Assembly: GCA_964219355.1 (NCBI GenBank)
Contig: CAXPOZ010000001.1
Span: forward strand, 1,364,001-1,428,000
Origin: Parvularcula sp964219355
GTDB taxonomy: Bacteria > Pseudomonadota > Alphaproteobacteria > Caulobacterales > Parvularculaceae
Length of the DNA: 64,000 nucleotides
Reading direction: 5' to 3'
Positions 17,485 to 26,537 of the stretch are shown one piece after another (the first letter of the stretch is position 1; every line of letters begins with the position of its first letter). The position numbers and the translations under genes are program-made. The notes beneath the pieces were generated by a model, which was given only the letters and a program-made list of their open reading frames with translations, ran no database searches and was not told the origin of the DNA.

Positions 17485-19098
17485 TCAGGCGCCTTCTTTG
17501 GCCTTGTCTTCTTCGTCCGCCGGGGGATCGCCTTCGGCGGACGTTTTTGTTTCAGCGTCTGTTTCCTGATCGGCTGACGCTGCTGGTTCGTCCGTCTCCG
17601 GCGTATCTGTGTCGGGAGAGAGGGCGGCGGCGTCCTCGACAGCCTGCTGGTCGTCGATGGGATCAGGTTCTGCTTCCGGCGATGTCTCGGGCTCAGCGAC
17701 TTCGGCATCGACGATGGCGGCGGGCGCCTCGTCTTCGATCGCTGTTTCGGTGATGACGGGCGGCGCGAGCAGCAGGCGAACTTCCTCGACCGTCAGGCTG
17801 GTGCGCAGCTCTTCAAGCGGCGGCGGGGCCATGCGGTCATGGTCGCCATATTCACGGATCAGCCGCTTCCAGCCATCCGTGGTGAAATGAAAATCGCCAT
17901 CTGCGCCGGGCACGGGGTCAAGCGGGGCGGCGGCGGCCCGGTCCTGCCATACGCTCGCGGCGGCATCCCCATAAAGATGACGGATCGCAGTCGCCATGGC
18001 GGAGAATGTCCGGGCACGGGGGTTCCGGGTGAGAAGTGGCTCCAGCCTTTCGCGGGCAGCGGCGTGATCGCCACGCGCGTTTTCCTGCTCGGCGATGAGG
18101 AGCTGGCTTTCATCCGCTTCCGGTTTTTTCTCAGCGAGCTTCGTCAGGCGCTCGGCCCGGCGCTCCAGCGGTTCATCCTTATAAAGATCAGCCATGGTCT
18201 TGGCGATCGCAGGATGCGGGGCAATTGCCCAGGCTTCATCAAGAATCTTGGTGGCCTTGGAGCGGCGACCTGCATTCCCTTCAAGGCGCGCAGCGAGCAC
18301 AGCGGCGGGCGCAAAGCCGGGGGCTTTCTTGAGAGCCTCATTGGCTTCGCGGCGGGCTGTGTCTGCCTCGCCGCCAGCTTCGGCGCCATAGGCCATGGCG
18401 GTGAGGAGCGCGGCTTCACGCCGTTTGGCGGGCTCACCGCCTTCATGGCCATGCTGCTGCGCCTTGATCAGGATATCGCGGGCATCACCCCACGCGCCTC
18501 GATCAAGATGCAGTGTGTAGACGGATTGATAAGCCCATTCCGTGCCGGGGCGCAGGCGGAAGGCGCGCTCGGCATATTCACGGGCTTCCTTGCGGTCGCC
18601 CTGTTTCATGGCCTGAAGATAAAGCCCGCGAAGCCCGAGAAATTCGGTTTCGGGAGCTTCGAGCATGGCGGCGAAGCTCTGCTCGGCGGTGACTTCATCG
18701 CCTGCAAGCTGGGCGGCCTGCGCGGTCAGGAGGCGGGTGAGGCCAGCCTCGTCCTTGAGCTGACGACTGGCCATTTTCGCATGGCGCTGGGCGTCGGTTG
18801 CATCGCCAGCAGCGACAGCTTCAAGGCCGCGGGTCAGTGCGGTCAGGCCCTTCACGCGGCGGCGGTCTCTATGATGGCGGGCAATCGCCTTTGGCATCCG
18901 CAATACACCGTAGAGGAACAGTGTGGCCGCGACGATGACCATGGCGCAAGCCGAGAGCAGCATGATGACGGCCCAGGACGGCGCATTGAAGACAATGTCG
19001 CCGAAATACATGACCGTCTCGCCCTCAACATTGATCAGGAGCGTCGCCCCGAGAGTCAGGGCGAACACGATGGCGATAAAGATCACGATGCGTATCAT
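17485..19098 (-). CDS. hemY: HemY-type heme biosynthesis-associated TPR protein
   Basis: A 537-residue protein of the proteobacterial HemY family (not the oxygen-dependent protoporphyrinogen oxidase of the same name). Two N-terminal membrane helices (about 2-21 and 38-63) are followed by a cytoplasmic or periplasmic tetratricopeptide domain (about 85-420) and an acidic Pro/Glu/Asp-rich tail (about 445-537) that probably lacks fixed structure. HemY is encoded next to hemC and hemD in many proteobacteria; its biochemical role is unsettled. Here it follows the mitofilin-like gene on the same strand. Confidence 0.9.
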   Translation of the reverse strand: MIRIVIFIAIVFALTLGATLLINVEGETVMYFGDIVFNAPSWAVIMLLSACAMVIVAATLFLYGVLRMPKAIARHHRDRRRVKGLTALTRGLEAVAAGDATDAQRHAKMASRQLKDEAGLTRLLTAQAAQLAGDEVTAEQSFAAMLEAPETEFLGLRGLYLQAMKQGDRKEAREYAERAFRLRPGTEWAYQSVYTLHLDRGAWGDARDILIKAQQHGHEGGEPAKRREAALLTAMAYGAEAGGEADTARREANEALKKAPGFAPAAVLAARLEGNAGRRSKATKILDEAWAIAPHPAIAKTMADLYKDEPLERRAERLTKLAEKKPEADESQLLIAEQENARGDHAAARERLEPLLTRNPRARTFSAMATAIRHLYGDAAASVWQDRAAAAPLDPVPGADGDFHFTTDGWKRLIREYGDHDRMAPPPLEELRTSLTVEEVRLLLAPPVITETAIEDEAPAAIVDAEVAEPETSPEAEPDPIDDQQAVEDAAALSPDTDTPETDEPAASADQETDAETKTSAEGDPPADEEDKAKEGA

Positions 19099-19150
19099 CT
19101 AGCGGGGCTGCTCCCTGGCAATGATGCGGGTTTCGGCTTCAAGTCTAGTC

Positions 19151-20950
19151 CTATCCGGCCCGGGCCGTCACGGCCCGTTCCATGGCTTCGATCCGGCGCT
19201 CGGCATCGACCTTTGCCGCGGCTTTTTCGATCCAGTCAGCAAAGGCGTCGTGCGCAAGGCCATCCAGATTACCAAGCTCTTCGACGGCGCCATTAAGGTC
19301 GCCATTCTGCATCCGGGATTCGGCGCGGGCGATGATGGCGGAAGGCGTATCACCTTCGACTTCGCCGACCTTCCGTACCGTGAAAAGACCGGTCAGGTTT
19401 GCACCAAGGCGGGAGAAGGGGCCATCCGCCTCTTCACGCTTGGCGCCGGAAAGTGCCTGCCGCGCGGCAAGAGCGTAGCTGGTGCGAAGCGTCTGATCCG
19501 TCGGCAGGCCTGTTGCGGCATGGGTGCGGAGCGGGCTCAGCGACCGTGCATTGGGCGCAATGCGCTCGACATTCTCAAGTTGTTTGAGGAAGGGCGAGCC
19601 GGACTGGACGCTGTCATGCAGATCGGAGAGAGCAATCAGCAGCGTTCCCTGACGGGCCGCTGTCAGCTCGCTTGTCTCAAGCGTGTCGATCTTGCGGGTA
19701 AGGGCGGCAAGGCGCTCATCGGCGAGGCGCTGCTGTTCGGTCAGCTCGGTGCGCAGGGCACGGACTTCCTGTTCGGTCTGCTGGATCTTCTGATCGATAA
19801 CCTGCTCAGTCTCGGCAAGGACATCCGCGCGGACATCGGATTTGAGCTCCTCAAGATCCGGTGCGGGCTGCGTCGGTGCAGGTGTCACGACCGCCACGAC
19901 AGGCGCTTCTTCTTCCTCAACTTCAGCGACCTCATCAGCAGCGTCTTCGCTGTCGATTTCATTGAATGTGACGACGGCGGCGTTGATTTCTTCTGTCAGC
20001 GAACTGGCCGCATGGGAGATGTCTTCGGGAAGCTCTTCCTCCTCGATCTCGGCGACTTGCGTTTCTTCTGTTTCCGCAACTTCTTCCGTAATCGGTGTTT
20101 CGTCGCGGCCTTCGCGGCGCGCACGGTTGCGTTCAGCGGCGCGGGCGATCAGCGCGGAGCGGCGAGCGGCCGTCTCTTCGCTGCTTGCATTATCGTCTGC
20201 TTCCTCGCCTTGCGTCATGGCAGCGACCATGGCGCTGGCGGCGCTTTCATTCTCTTCTTCCTGAGTGGTGGGCTCTTCGGCCTCATCCTCCTCGCTGGAC
20301 ACGATCACTTCTTCCTCAGGCGCGGTGTCCTGCTCTTCTTCTTCCTCGGAAGCTGCAGCCACGATGGTGTTTTCCGTACCGGAAGTATCATCCACTTCTT
20401 CTGTCGCGGGCTCGTTTTCCGTGACAGCGACGACGGGGGCTTCGTTCACAACGGCAGGTTCGTCCGTGTCAGGCGCAACATCTTCGGAAACCTGCGTGCG
20501 GTTGATCGGGGTAGCAGCGACTGGCTGTGCAGCAGCGACGCGCTCGACTTGTGCAGGTTCCGCGCTCTCATCATCATGATTGAGGAAGTAGACAAGTGCG
20601 GCAACGACCACCAGCGCGCCGACGATAATGGCAAAGGGCGCAGCCAGGCCGCCGCCTTTCGGCGTGTTCTCATTGGCCGGATCTGTAGCTGCCATTTCAT
20701 CTTCGGAGGCCTCGTCAGATGTTACTTCTTCAGAAGCGTCAGCGGCCATGGTGTCCGAGTCTTCGGCGGCGACGAATTCGCCCGTCTCTTCGTCCGCTGT
20801 CGTCTCACTCACGATTTCCGCATCGACAGCGTCGGTATTGTCCGTCGACAGCTCGCGCGGCGCGTCACCTTCATCGGCGATTTCTGGGGTGTCCGGCGAA
20901 GACTCGGTCTCAGGGGTCTCGTCGTCGCGGGGTGGATCCTGCGGGGCCAT
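19151..20950 (-). CDS. Mitofilin/Mic60-like inner membrane protein
   Basis: A 599-residue alphaproteobacterial homologue of mitochondrial Mic60, which shapes cristae; bacterial forms shape intracytoplasmic membranes or contact the outer membrane. An acidic N-terminus (1-100) is followed by one membrane helix near 102-122, a long Glu/Ala/Pro-rich segment (about 125-350), a coiled coil near 362-430 (DLEELKSDVRADV onward) and a C-terminal mitofilin-like domain (about 500-599). Location between hemY and hemD is the known diagnostic context. I place the start at ATG 20950, preceded by GGAGAGAG; an in-frame GTG six codons upstream is less likely. Confidence 0.85.
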   Translation of the reverse strand: MAPQDPPRDDETPETESSPDTPEIADEGDAPRELSTDNTDAVDAEIVSETTADEETGEFVAAEDSDTMAADASEEVTSDEASEDEMAATDPANENTPKGGGLAAPFAIIVGALVVVAALVYFLNHDDESAEPAQVERVAAAQPVAATPINRTQVSEDVAPDTDEPAVVNEAPVVAVTENEPATEEVDDTSGTENTIVAAASEEEEEQDTAPEEEVIVSSEEDEAEEPTTQEEENESAASAMVAAMTQGEEADDNASSEETAARRSALIARAAERNRARREGRDETPITEEVAETEETQVAEIEEEELPEDISHAASSLTEEINAAVVTFNEIDSEDAADEVAEVEEEEAPVVAVVTPAPTQPAPDLEELKSDVRADVLAETEQVIDQKIQQTEQEVRALRTELTEQQRLADERLAALTRKIDTLETSELTAARQGTLLIALSDLHDSVQSGSPFLKQLENVERIAPNARSLSPLRTHAATGLPTDQTLRTSYALAARQALSGAKREEADGPFSRLGANLTGLFTVRKVGEVEGDTPSAIIARAESRMQNGDLNGAVEELGNLDGLAHDAFADWIEKAAAKVDAERRIEAMERAVTARAG

Positions 20951-21004
20951 GGTCTCTCTCCGGTGCACACACGATACAAGGCGGGCATTGTCTCCCGCCT
21001 TGGC

Positions 21005-21706
21005 TTATGTGCGTCGCAATCGAGCAGTGTCAACGAAGGCAGAGAGCTCCGGACGTTGTGCAACATGAACGCTTCGAAAGCCTGAAGATTTGCCGATTTC
21101 GGCAACGGCCGGGCTGAGACAAATGGCATCAAAAGCGGCGATGCGGGCCGTCAGTCCTTCTGCCTCCACGAGGTCGAGAAAGAGCTTCATGCTCCGCGGA
21201 GAGAAAATGCCGACGGCATGTCCGCCCTCTTCCAGCGCTGCTTTGAGGTTGGGGGGCAGTTTTGGGGCCGCAACAGCCTCGTAGAGAGGCAGGCTGAGAT
21301 GAGAGTGGCCGGCTTCGCCCAAGCGGTCGCAAAGATTGCCGATCGCCTGTTGTCCCCGGACATGGAGGATCGACCGGCCCGCGGCCTCCGCATCAAGCAG
21401 GATGAAAAGCGCCTCGACATCGCCGCTCGCAATCCCTTCGATGGGTAGGCCGTACTCGGCGGCGGTATTTGCCGTGGCATCCCCGACCGCAAAGACGGGG
21501 AGGGCAGGGCCGCCTGCCGCGACCCAGGCCCGGACGCCATTGGCGGAGGTGAAGGCGAGAAGCGCATCCTCCGGAATCTCGGGCAGGGCCGCATCGGTGA
21601 AGCTGATGTCCATCAGGGGCGCGGCCTCCGCCTCAATGCCTTCGGCGCGGAGGGCATCGACGGTCCGTTCTGCGTCCGGCGCAGGGCGGGTGATGAAAAT
21701 TGTCAC
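21005..21706 (-). CDS. hemD: Uroporphyrinogen-III synthase
   Basis: A 233-residue enzyme that closes and inverts hydroxymethylbilane to uroporphyrinogen III, the step after HemC. The family is poorly conserved. Visible features are TRPAPDAERT at the N-terminus, LLAFTSANGVRAW near 47-59, ILHVRGQQ near 112-119, the YEAV junction and FSPRSMKLFLDL near 167-178. It overlaps the end of hemC by 4 bp, which supports the call strongly. The mic60-like gene follows 54 bp after. Confidence 0.9.
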   Translation of the reverse strand: MTIFITRPAPDAERTVDALRAEGIEAEAAPLMDISFTDAALPEIPEDALLAFTSANGVRAWVAAGGPALPVFAVGDATANTAAEYGLPIEGIASGDVEALFILLDAEAAGRSILHVRGQQAIGNLCDRLGEAGHSHLSLPLYEAVAAPKLPPNLKAALEEGGHAVGIFSPRSMKLFLDLVEAEGLTARIAAFDAICLSPAVAEIGKSSGFRSVHVAQRPELSAFVDTARLRRT

Positions 21707-22677
21707 GAGGCGCCGAAGATGCGGGTGAACTGATCCCCCGCCTCCTCGATCAAATGGCGGGCAAGGCTTTCCCCGATCAGGCCTGCTGCATGAAGTACGC
21801 CGGGGGCGGAGCGATCCTGCGCGGGAAGCTCGCGATAGCCGCCAAAATGCGAGGTGCCATCGGGCATCAGGATTTCGGCGCGCAAACTCAGCTCGCCATC
21901 ATTAAGGGTGGCAAGGGCAGCCAGCGGCGTGCGGCAGGAAGCGTCAAGCTTCTTCACAAGCGCGCGCTCGGCGGTACTGGCCAGTGCCGTGTCCTGACAA
22001 TTAATACGGGCACAGAGTTCCAGCGCGGCTTCGTTATCGGCGCGCGCCTGAATACAGAGAATGCCCTGGCCCGGCGCGGGCAGCATGATGTCTGGCGAGA
22101 GGGGCGTGCGGGTGACATCATCCCGGCCCAGACGTTTAAGGCCCGCCTCGGCAAGAAAGGTGGCATCCGCCTCGCCGCGCGCGAGCTTATCGAGCCGTGT
22201 ACCGACATTCCCCCTCATGGGAACGAGTGTCACGTCTGGGCGTAGCCGGGAAAGCTGGGCGCGCCGCCGGATCGAGCTGGTGCCGATACGGGCGCCTTCG
22301 GGCAGCGCATCGAAGGTGAGCCCGCCGGGGCTAACCAGCGCATCTCTGTAATCTTCGCGGGCGGGGACCGCGGCAAGGATGAGGCCGTCCGGCATCTCGG
22401 CCGGCATATCCTTCATCGAATGGACCGCGATATCGGCTTCGCCTGACAGGAGCGCGTCCTCGACCTCCTTGGTGAAGAGGCCCTTGCCGCCGATTTCAGA
22501 AAGGCTCGGGGCAAGCAGTTTGTCACCGGTGCTGACGTAAGTCTTGAGCGGGAAGGCCACCTCACGGTCTTCGGGCGCGATGCCGGCGGCCTCGCCGAGG
22601 AGGTCGCGGACGAGTTCGGCCTGTCTGACGGCCAGAGGAGATTGGCGTGAAGCGATCGCGAGGGGCTTGAAGGACAT
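21703..22677 (-). CDS. hemC: Porphobilinogen deaminase (hydroxymethylbilane synthase)
   Basis: A 324-residue enzyme that polymerises four porphobilinogens into hydroxymethylbilane. Seen are the N-terminal IASRQSPLAVRQAELV, the substrate-binding FTKEVEDALLSGEADIAVHS, GTSSIRRRAQ, and the DASCRTPLAA motif whose cysteine (about 247) carries the dipyrromethane cofactor. I place the start at ATG 22677; the frame is open upstream but lies opposite tsaD. Its start codon lies within a few bases of possible starts of the divergent tsaD gene, so the two promoters must lie inside each other's coding sequence. Confidence 0.95.
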   Translation of the reverse strand: MSFKPLAIASRQSPLAVRQAELVRDLLGEAAGIAPEDREVAFPLKTYVSTGDKLLAPSLSEIGGKGLFTKEVEDALLSGEADIAVHSMKDMPAEMPDGLILAAVPAREDYRDALVSPGGLTFDALPEGARIGTSSIRRRAQLSRLRPDVTLVPMRGNVGTRLDKLARGEADATFLAEAGLKRLGRDDVTRTPLSPDIMLPAPGQGILCIQARADNEAALELCARINCQDTALASTAERALVKKLDASCRTPLAALATLNDGELSLRAEILMPDGTSHFGGYRELPAQDRSAPGVLHAAGLIGESLARHLIEEAGDQFTRIFGAS

Positions 22678-22684
22678 GATGGCG

Positions 22685-23791
22685 ATGACTAGGCCGGTCG
22701 CCATGACCGCGCAAGCGACCGCGCCCCTGACCGTTCTGGGAATTGAGACCAGCTGCGATGATACCGCAGCGGCGGTGTTGCGCGTGGGCGACGGGGTGGA
22801 GATCCTGTCCTCAAAAGTGACGAGCCAGGTCGCCGAACATGCCGATTTCGGCGGGGTCGTGCCGGAGATTGCGGCAAGGGCCCATGCGGTGCGCCTGCCC
22901 GATCTTGCGGCGGCGGCGCTGGCGGAAGCAGGCGTGGCGCCGGGCGCGCTCGACCTGATCGCGGCGACGGCGGGGCCAGGCCTGATCGGCGGGGTAATGT
23001 CGGGCTTCACCTTCGCCAAGGGATTGTCGCTCAGCGCCGGGGTGCCCTTGATGCCCGTCAACCATTTGGCGGGGCACGCGCTGTCGGTTGAGCTGTCCGG
23101 ACACGTTCCTTTCCCCTATCTGCTGCTGCTCGTCTCGGGCGGGCATACCCAGCTTCTGGTCGTTGAGGATGCCGTGACCTTCCGGCGGCTGGGGACGACA
23201 ATCGATGACGCGGCAGGCGAGGCCTTTGACAAGACCGCCAAGCTGCTCGGGCTCGATGGGGCAGGCGGACCGGCCATCGAGAAGTTGGCAGTTAATGGTG
23301 ATGCGGCGCGCTATGACATGCCTCGGCCATTGCTTGGCCGTCCGGGGTGTGACTTTTCTTTCTCCGGCATGAAGACGGCCATTCGTCAGCATGTGGAGGA
23401 AGCCGATATCGCGCGTGATGCGGCCGATATTGCCGCCTCTTTTCAGGCGGCTGCTGTGGCGCATCTGATCTCGCGCACCGCGCGGGCGATGGAGATGGCG
23501 GGCGAGGCCCGGCACCTGGTGGCCGCTGGCGGTGTGGCCGCTAATACGCTTTTGCGCGCGGAGCTTGAGGCGCTGGCGGCAGGTGAAGGCTGGCAGCTTG
23601 TCGTGCCGCCACTTAAATTCTGTACGGACAATGCGGCGATGATCGCGCTGGCCGGAGCAAGGCAGTATCTGCATCTGGGACCAGAAGCGATGGGCGATGT
23701 CATGCGACTGGCGCCGCGTGCCCGCTGGCCGCTCGATGAGCGGGAAGCTGATGTGACCCTCGGCTCGGGCCGGAAAGGACGAAAAGCATGA
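22685..23791 (+). CDS. tsaD: tRNA N6-adenosine threonylcarbamoyltransferase
   Basis: TsaD transfers the threonylcarbamoyl group to A37 of tRNA, working with TsaB and the TsaE ATPase found at 8305-8754. The sequence has LGIETSCDDTAAAV, the metal-binding NHLAGHALSVEL (His-x3-His), LLVSGGHTQLL, the DDAAGEAFDKTAKLLGL stretch, and a C-terminal FCTDNAAMIA. I chose the ATG at 22685, with AAGGA 10 bases upstream; ATGs at 22676, 22679 and 22703 are alternatives. It overlaps gpsA by ATGA. Confidence 0.95.
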   Translation: MTRPVAMTAQATAPLTVLGIETSCDDTAAAVLRVGDGVEILSSKVTSQVAEHADFGGVVPEIAARAHAVRLPDLAAAALAEAGVAPGALDLIAATAGPGLIGGVMSGFTFAKGLSLSAGVPLMPVNHLAGHALSVELSGHVPFPYLLLLVSGGHTQLLVVEDAVTFRRLGTTIDDAAGEAFDKTAKLLGLDGAGGPAIEKLAVNGDAARYDMPRPLLGRPGCDFSFSGMKTAIRQHVEEADIARDAADIAASFQAAAVAHLISRTARAMEMAGEARHLVAAGGVAANTLLRAELEALAAGEGWQLVVPPLKFCTDNAAMIALAGARQYLHLGPEAMGDVMRLAPRARWPLDEREADVTLGSGRKGRKA

Positions 23792-24795
23792 CGGCGAAAC
23801 CCTATGAGCACTGCTTTGTGGCGGGGGCCGGGGCGTGGGGCACGGCACTCGCAGCTCTACTGGCGGGTGCGGGGCGCAAGGTAACGCTCTGGACACGGAA
23901 TGCCGCGGTCGCCGCGCAGATCAATGATGCGCGTGAGAATAAGGACTATCTCGCAGGCATCCCCCTGCCCGAAGGCATCACGGCGGTGACCGAGCATGCC
24001 GCGCTCGCAGGCGCCGATGCGATGCTTTGCGTCATCCCAGCCCAGCATATCCGCGCGCAGCTCCCGGCCTTCCGTGAGGCAGCACTGGACAAGGCCTTGC
24101 CTCTGGCGCTCTGTTCGAAAGGGATCGAGCAGTCGACCGGCCGAGCCGTTCATCAGGTTGTCGAGGAGATCTGGCCCGAGGCGGGCGCGGGCGTTCTTTC
24201 CGGGCCGAGCTTTGCGCATGATGTGGCGCGCGGTCTGCCCGCGGCGGTGACCTTCGCGGACAAGGACAAGGGACGGGGCGAGCGCTGGCTCGTCACGCTC
24301 GCGACGCCGACCTTCCGACCTTATCTCAGCGACGACGTGATCGGCGCGGAGCTTGGCGGGGCGATCAAGAATGTGCTCGCGATTGCCTGCGGCATGGTCG
24401 AGGGGGCGGGGCTCGGCAATTCTGCCCGCGCGGCGCTGATGGCACGGGGCTTTGCCGAAACCGTCCGTTTTGCCGTGGCGAAAGGCGCACGGCCTGAAAC
24501 CCTCAACGGGCTGTCGGGCCTAGGTGATATCATCCTGACCTGCTCCTCGCAGCAGTCGCGAAATTTCTCTCTCGGGTATGAGGTCGGTCAGGGTCGGGCA
24601 GTCGCCGATATTCTGAAAGAGCGCCGCACGGTCGCGGAAGGGGCGGCAACCGCCCCGATCCTTGTTCGGCTGGCCAAAGAGGCCGGGGTCGAGATGCCGA
24701 TCGCCGAAGGGGTGGCGACCCTCATCGAGGGTCACAAGCCCTTGGCATCCGTGGTTGAGGAACTCCTCACCCGGCCATTGAAATCAGAGAATTAG
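23788..24795 (+). CDS. gpsA: Glycerol-3-phosphate dehydrogenase [NAD(P)+]
   Basis: A 335-residue cytoplasmic enzyme reducing dihydroxyacetone phosphate to sn-glycerol-3-phosphate for phospholipid synthesis. The Rossmann motif is GAGAWGTALAALLAGAG near residue 11. LCSKGIEQ is near 110, SGPSFAHDVARGLPAAVT near 138, and the catalytic-lysine region GGAIKNVLAIACG near 191-203. It overlaps tsaD by 4 bp, so the two are co-translated. Its stop lies 25 bp from the convergent cysteine-containing membrane gene. Confidence 0.96.
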   Translation: MTAKPYEHCFVAGAGAWGTALAALLAGAGRKVTLWTRNAAVAAQINDARENKDYLAGIPLPEGITAVTEHAALAGADAMLCVIPAQHIRAQLPAFREAALDKALPLALCSKGIEQSTGRAVHQVVEEIWPEAGAGVLSGPSFAHDVARGLPAAVTFADKDKGRGERWLVTLATPTFRPYLSDDVIGAELGGAIKNVLAIACGMVEGAGLGNSARAALMARGFAETVRFAVAKGARPETLNGLSGLGDIILTCSSQQSRNFSLGYEVGQGRAVADILKERRTVAEGAATAPILVRLAKEAGVEMPIAEGVATLIEGHKPLASVVEELLTRPLKSEN

Positions 24796-24820
24796 GAAAC
24801 CGGCGTTTGCGAGCCGGGCC

Positions 24821-25219
24821 TTAGTGACCCTGGCTGGCTGCCCGTGCCTGCGCCATGTAATTCCGGCAGCTCTTGCGGCCCGGAGTACCCGACATGCCGT
24901 TCGACCAGCCATAGGTCCACGCTTGCGCGCCGCCATGGCCAAGACGGGATTCGCAAGCCTGGAAACCGCCGCGATAGAGATCGCTCGAAATATCAGAATA
25001 TTTCGCGCCGAAGGCATATGCCTGCTCATAGCAGGTGCAAGTGTCAGTGTCGGTGTTGCCGGAGAAGCGAACGTCAAAGCTGCCAATATCGGGCTCTGCG
25101 ATCACGAAGGGCTGAGAAGGCCCACTCGTCCGCGCATCGCTTCGGAGCACAACCACAGCGACTGCCATGATGATTGCGGCGAGCAAAATACCTGCAAAAA
25201 TGCTTTCCGTGCGTCCCAT
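24821..25219 (-). CDS. Small membrane-anchored protein with a cysteine-containing external domain
   Basis: A 132-residue protein. One membrane helix (about 6-26) is followed by a periplasmic-side domain with four cysteines: a close pair (CTC), one in FQACESRL and one in RKSCRNYM. The spacing suggests disulfides, and the domain is rich in Gly, Ser and aromatic residues. I chose the ATG at 25219, preceded by GTGAAGAG, rather than an ATG 20 codons further up. No family is recognised and no partner is evident. Confidence 0.6.
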   Translation of the reverse strand: MGRTESIFAGILLAAIIMAVAVVVLRSDARTSGPSQPFVIAEPDIGSFDVRFSGNTDTDTCTCYEQAYAFGAKYSDISSDLYRGGFQACESRLGHGGAQAWTYGWSNGMSGTPGRKSCRNYMAQARAASQGH

Positions 25220-25361
25220 CGACTCTTCACCCCACCAACGCGTTCTTGAGACATTAACCGCTGCGCCCGGATTCTCCAAGTGTTAAGAAATGCCAAATGT
25301 TGTTCTACGCGGTGGCGCCGCATGTAAGAACAATAGGGCTCGGGAGAGGGGCCGATAAGCG

Positions 25362-26537
25362 ATGATAAAAAGCGCAGCAGATTCATTAAGCTTAAAACTA
25401 TCGGATTCAAAACGATATCTATGGATTATAGGGTATAGTGTAGTCACTTTGACCCCGATCTGGACGATTCTGGCCTGGATAGCGCTAGATCACGCGCTCT
25501 GGACTGCGCTTTTGCCGCTCTGTGTTGTCTATCTCGTGGTGCCGCTGCTCGATGCGCTGGTCGGGGTCGACAACACGAATCCTGGCGAGCGTGTCCTCAA
25601 AGCCATGGCTGAGGACAGATTCTACATGGCGGCCGTCCATGCGGTGATCCCGGTCGGCTATCTGGTATTCATTGCCGCCATGATTTTTGTTGTGAAGCAG
25701 GGCCTGCCCTTCTGGGCGCAGCTTGCTTTCGTGCTCGGCACAGGGACGCTGAACGGCTCGATGATCACGATCGGACATGAGCTGGGGCACAAGACCGACA
25801 GGCTCAATCGTTTGATGGCGAAACTCGCGCTGGGCGCAGTCGGCTATGGGCATTTCAGCGCTGAACATAACCTCGGGCATCACAAGAATGTCTCGACGCC
25901 CGAGGACTGCGCCTCCGGCCGGTTCGGCGAGAATATCTATGCCTTTGCGATGCGGGAGCTGCCCGGCGCCCTGCGTGGCGGCTGGGCGATCGAGAAAAAA
26001 CGTCTCGAAAAGAGGGGCCATGGCGTCTGGTCTTGGCGCAATGAGATCCTGCAAGCGGATGCGATCACGGTTGTGGTGGCACTGGCACTCATTCTTGCGC
26101 TCGGGATTGCCGCCCTGCCATGGATTTTCCTGCACCATTTCGTGGCGTGGTTTGCGTTGACGCTGGTCAACTATATCGAGCATTACGGATTGCTCCGACA
26201 GCGGAACGAAAATGGCCGGTATGAGCCTTGCGCCCCGCGGCACAGCTGGAACGCCAATCACATCGTCTCAAACATAATGCAGTTTCATTTGCAGCGGCAT
26301 TCGGATCATCATGCGCATCCCGCGCGGCCCTATCAGGTGCTGCGGCATTTTGAGGGACTGCCGCAACTGCCGACGGGCTATCCGGGCTGTATGCTGATGG
26401 CGATGATCCCGCCGCTCTGGTTCCGGGTGATGGACCCGAAAGTCATGGAATGGGCCGGGGGCGAGCTGTCAAAGGTCAACCTGCATGAGCCGGCTCGGGC
26501 GCGGCTTGAGGCAAAATGGGCGGAAGGCGCTGCTTAA
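25362..26537 (+). CDS. alkB: Alkane 1-monooxygenase
   Basis: A 391-residue integral membrane non-heme di-iron hydroxylase that oxidises the terminal methyl of medium-chain alkanes. All histidine boxes are present: HELGHK (139-144), EHNLGHHK (168-175) and LQRHSDHHAH (310-319), plus the AlkB signature NYIEHYGLLR from 270. About six membrane helices are spread over residues 20-265. The first 30 codons are AT-rich compared with the rest. A rubredoxin, normally the electron donor, is not in this window. The gene ends on a TTAA shared with the convergent kinase gene. Related fatty-acid or xylene hydroxylases are less likely given the signature. Confidence 0.93.
   Translation: MIKSAADSLSLKLSDSKRYLWIIGYSVVTLTPIWTILAWIALDHALWTALLPLCVVYLVVPLLDALVGVDNTNPGERVLKAMAEDRFYMAAVHAVIPVGYLVFIAAMIFVVKQGLPFWAQLAFVLGTGTLNGSMITIGHELGHKTDRLNRLMAKLALGAVGYGHFSAEHNLGHHKNVSTPEDCASGRFGENIYAFAMRELPGALRGGWAIEKKRLEKRGHGVWSWRNEILQADAITVVVALALILALGIAALPWIFLHHFVAWFALTLVNYIEHYGLLRQRNENGRYEPCAPRHSWNANHIVSNIMQFHLQRHSDHHAHPARPYQVLRHFEGLPQLPTGYPGCMLMAMIPPLWFRVMDPKVMEWAGGELSKVNLHEPARARLEAKWAEGAA

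Noticed and set aside
17839..19296. A 485-codon open frame on the plus strand opposite hemY
   Set aside because: The minus-strand reading is a recognised HemY protein; the opposite reading shows no family features and crosses into the next gene.
19121..21085. A 654-codon open frame on the plus strand opposite the mic60-like gene
   Set aside because: It has no domain, its composition follows the complement of an acidic, GC-rich gene, and the minus-strand reading has a membrane helix, coiled coil and conserved neighbours.
22811..23896. A 361-codon minus-strand frame opposite tsaD and the gpsA start
   Set aside because: tsaD and gpsA have all expected motifs; the antisense frame has none.
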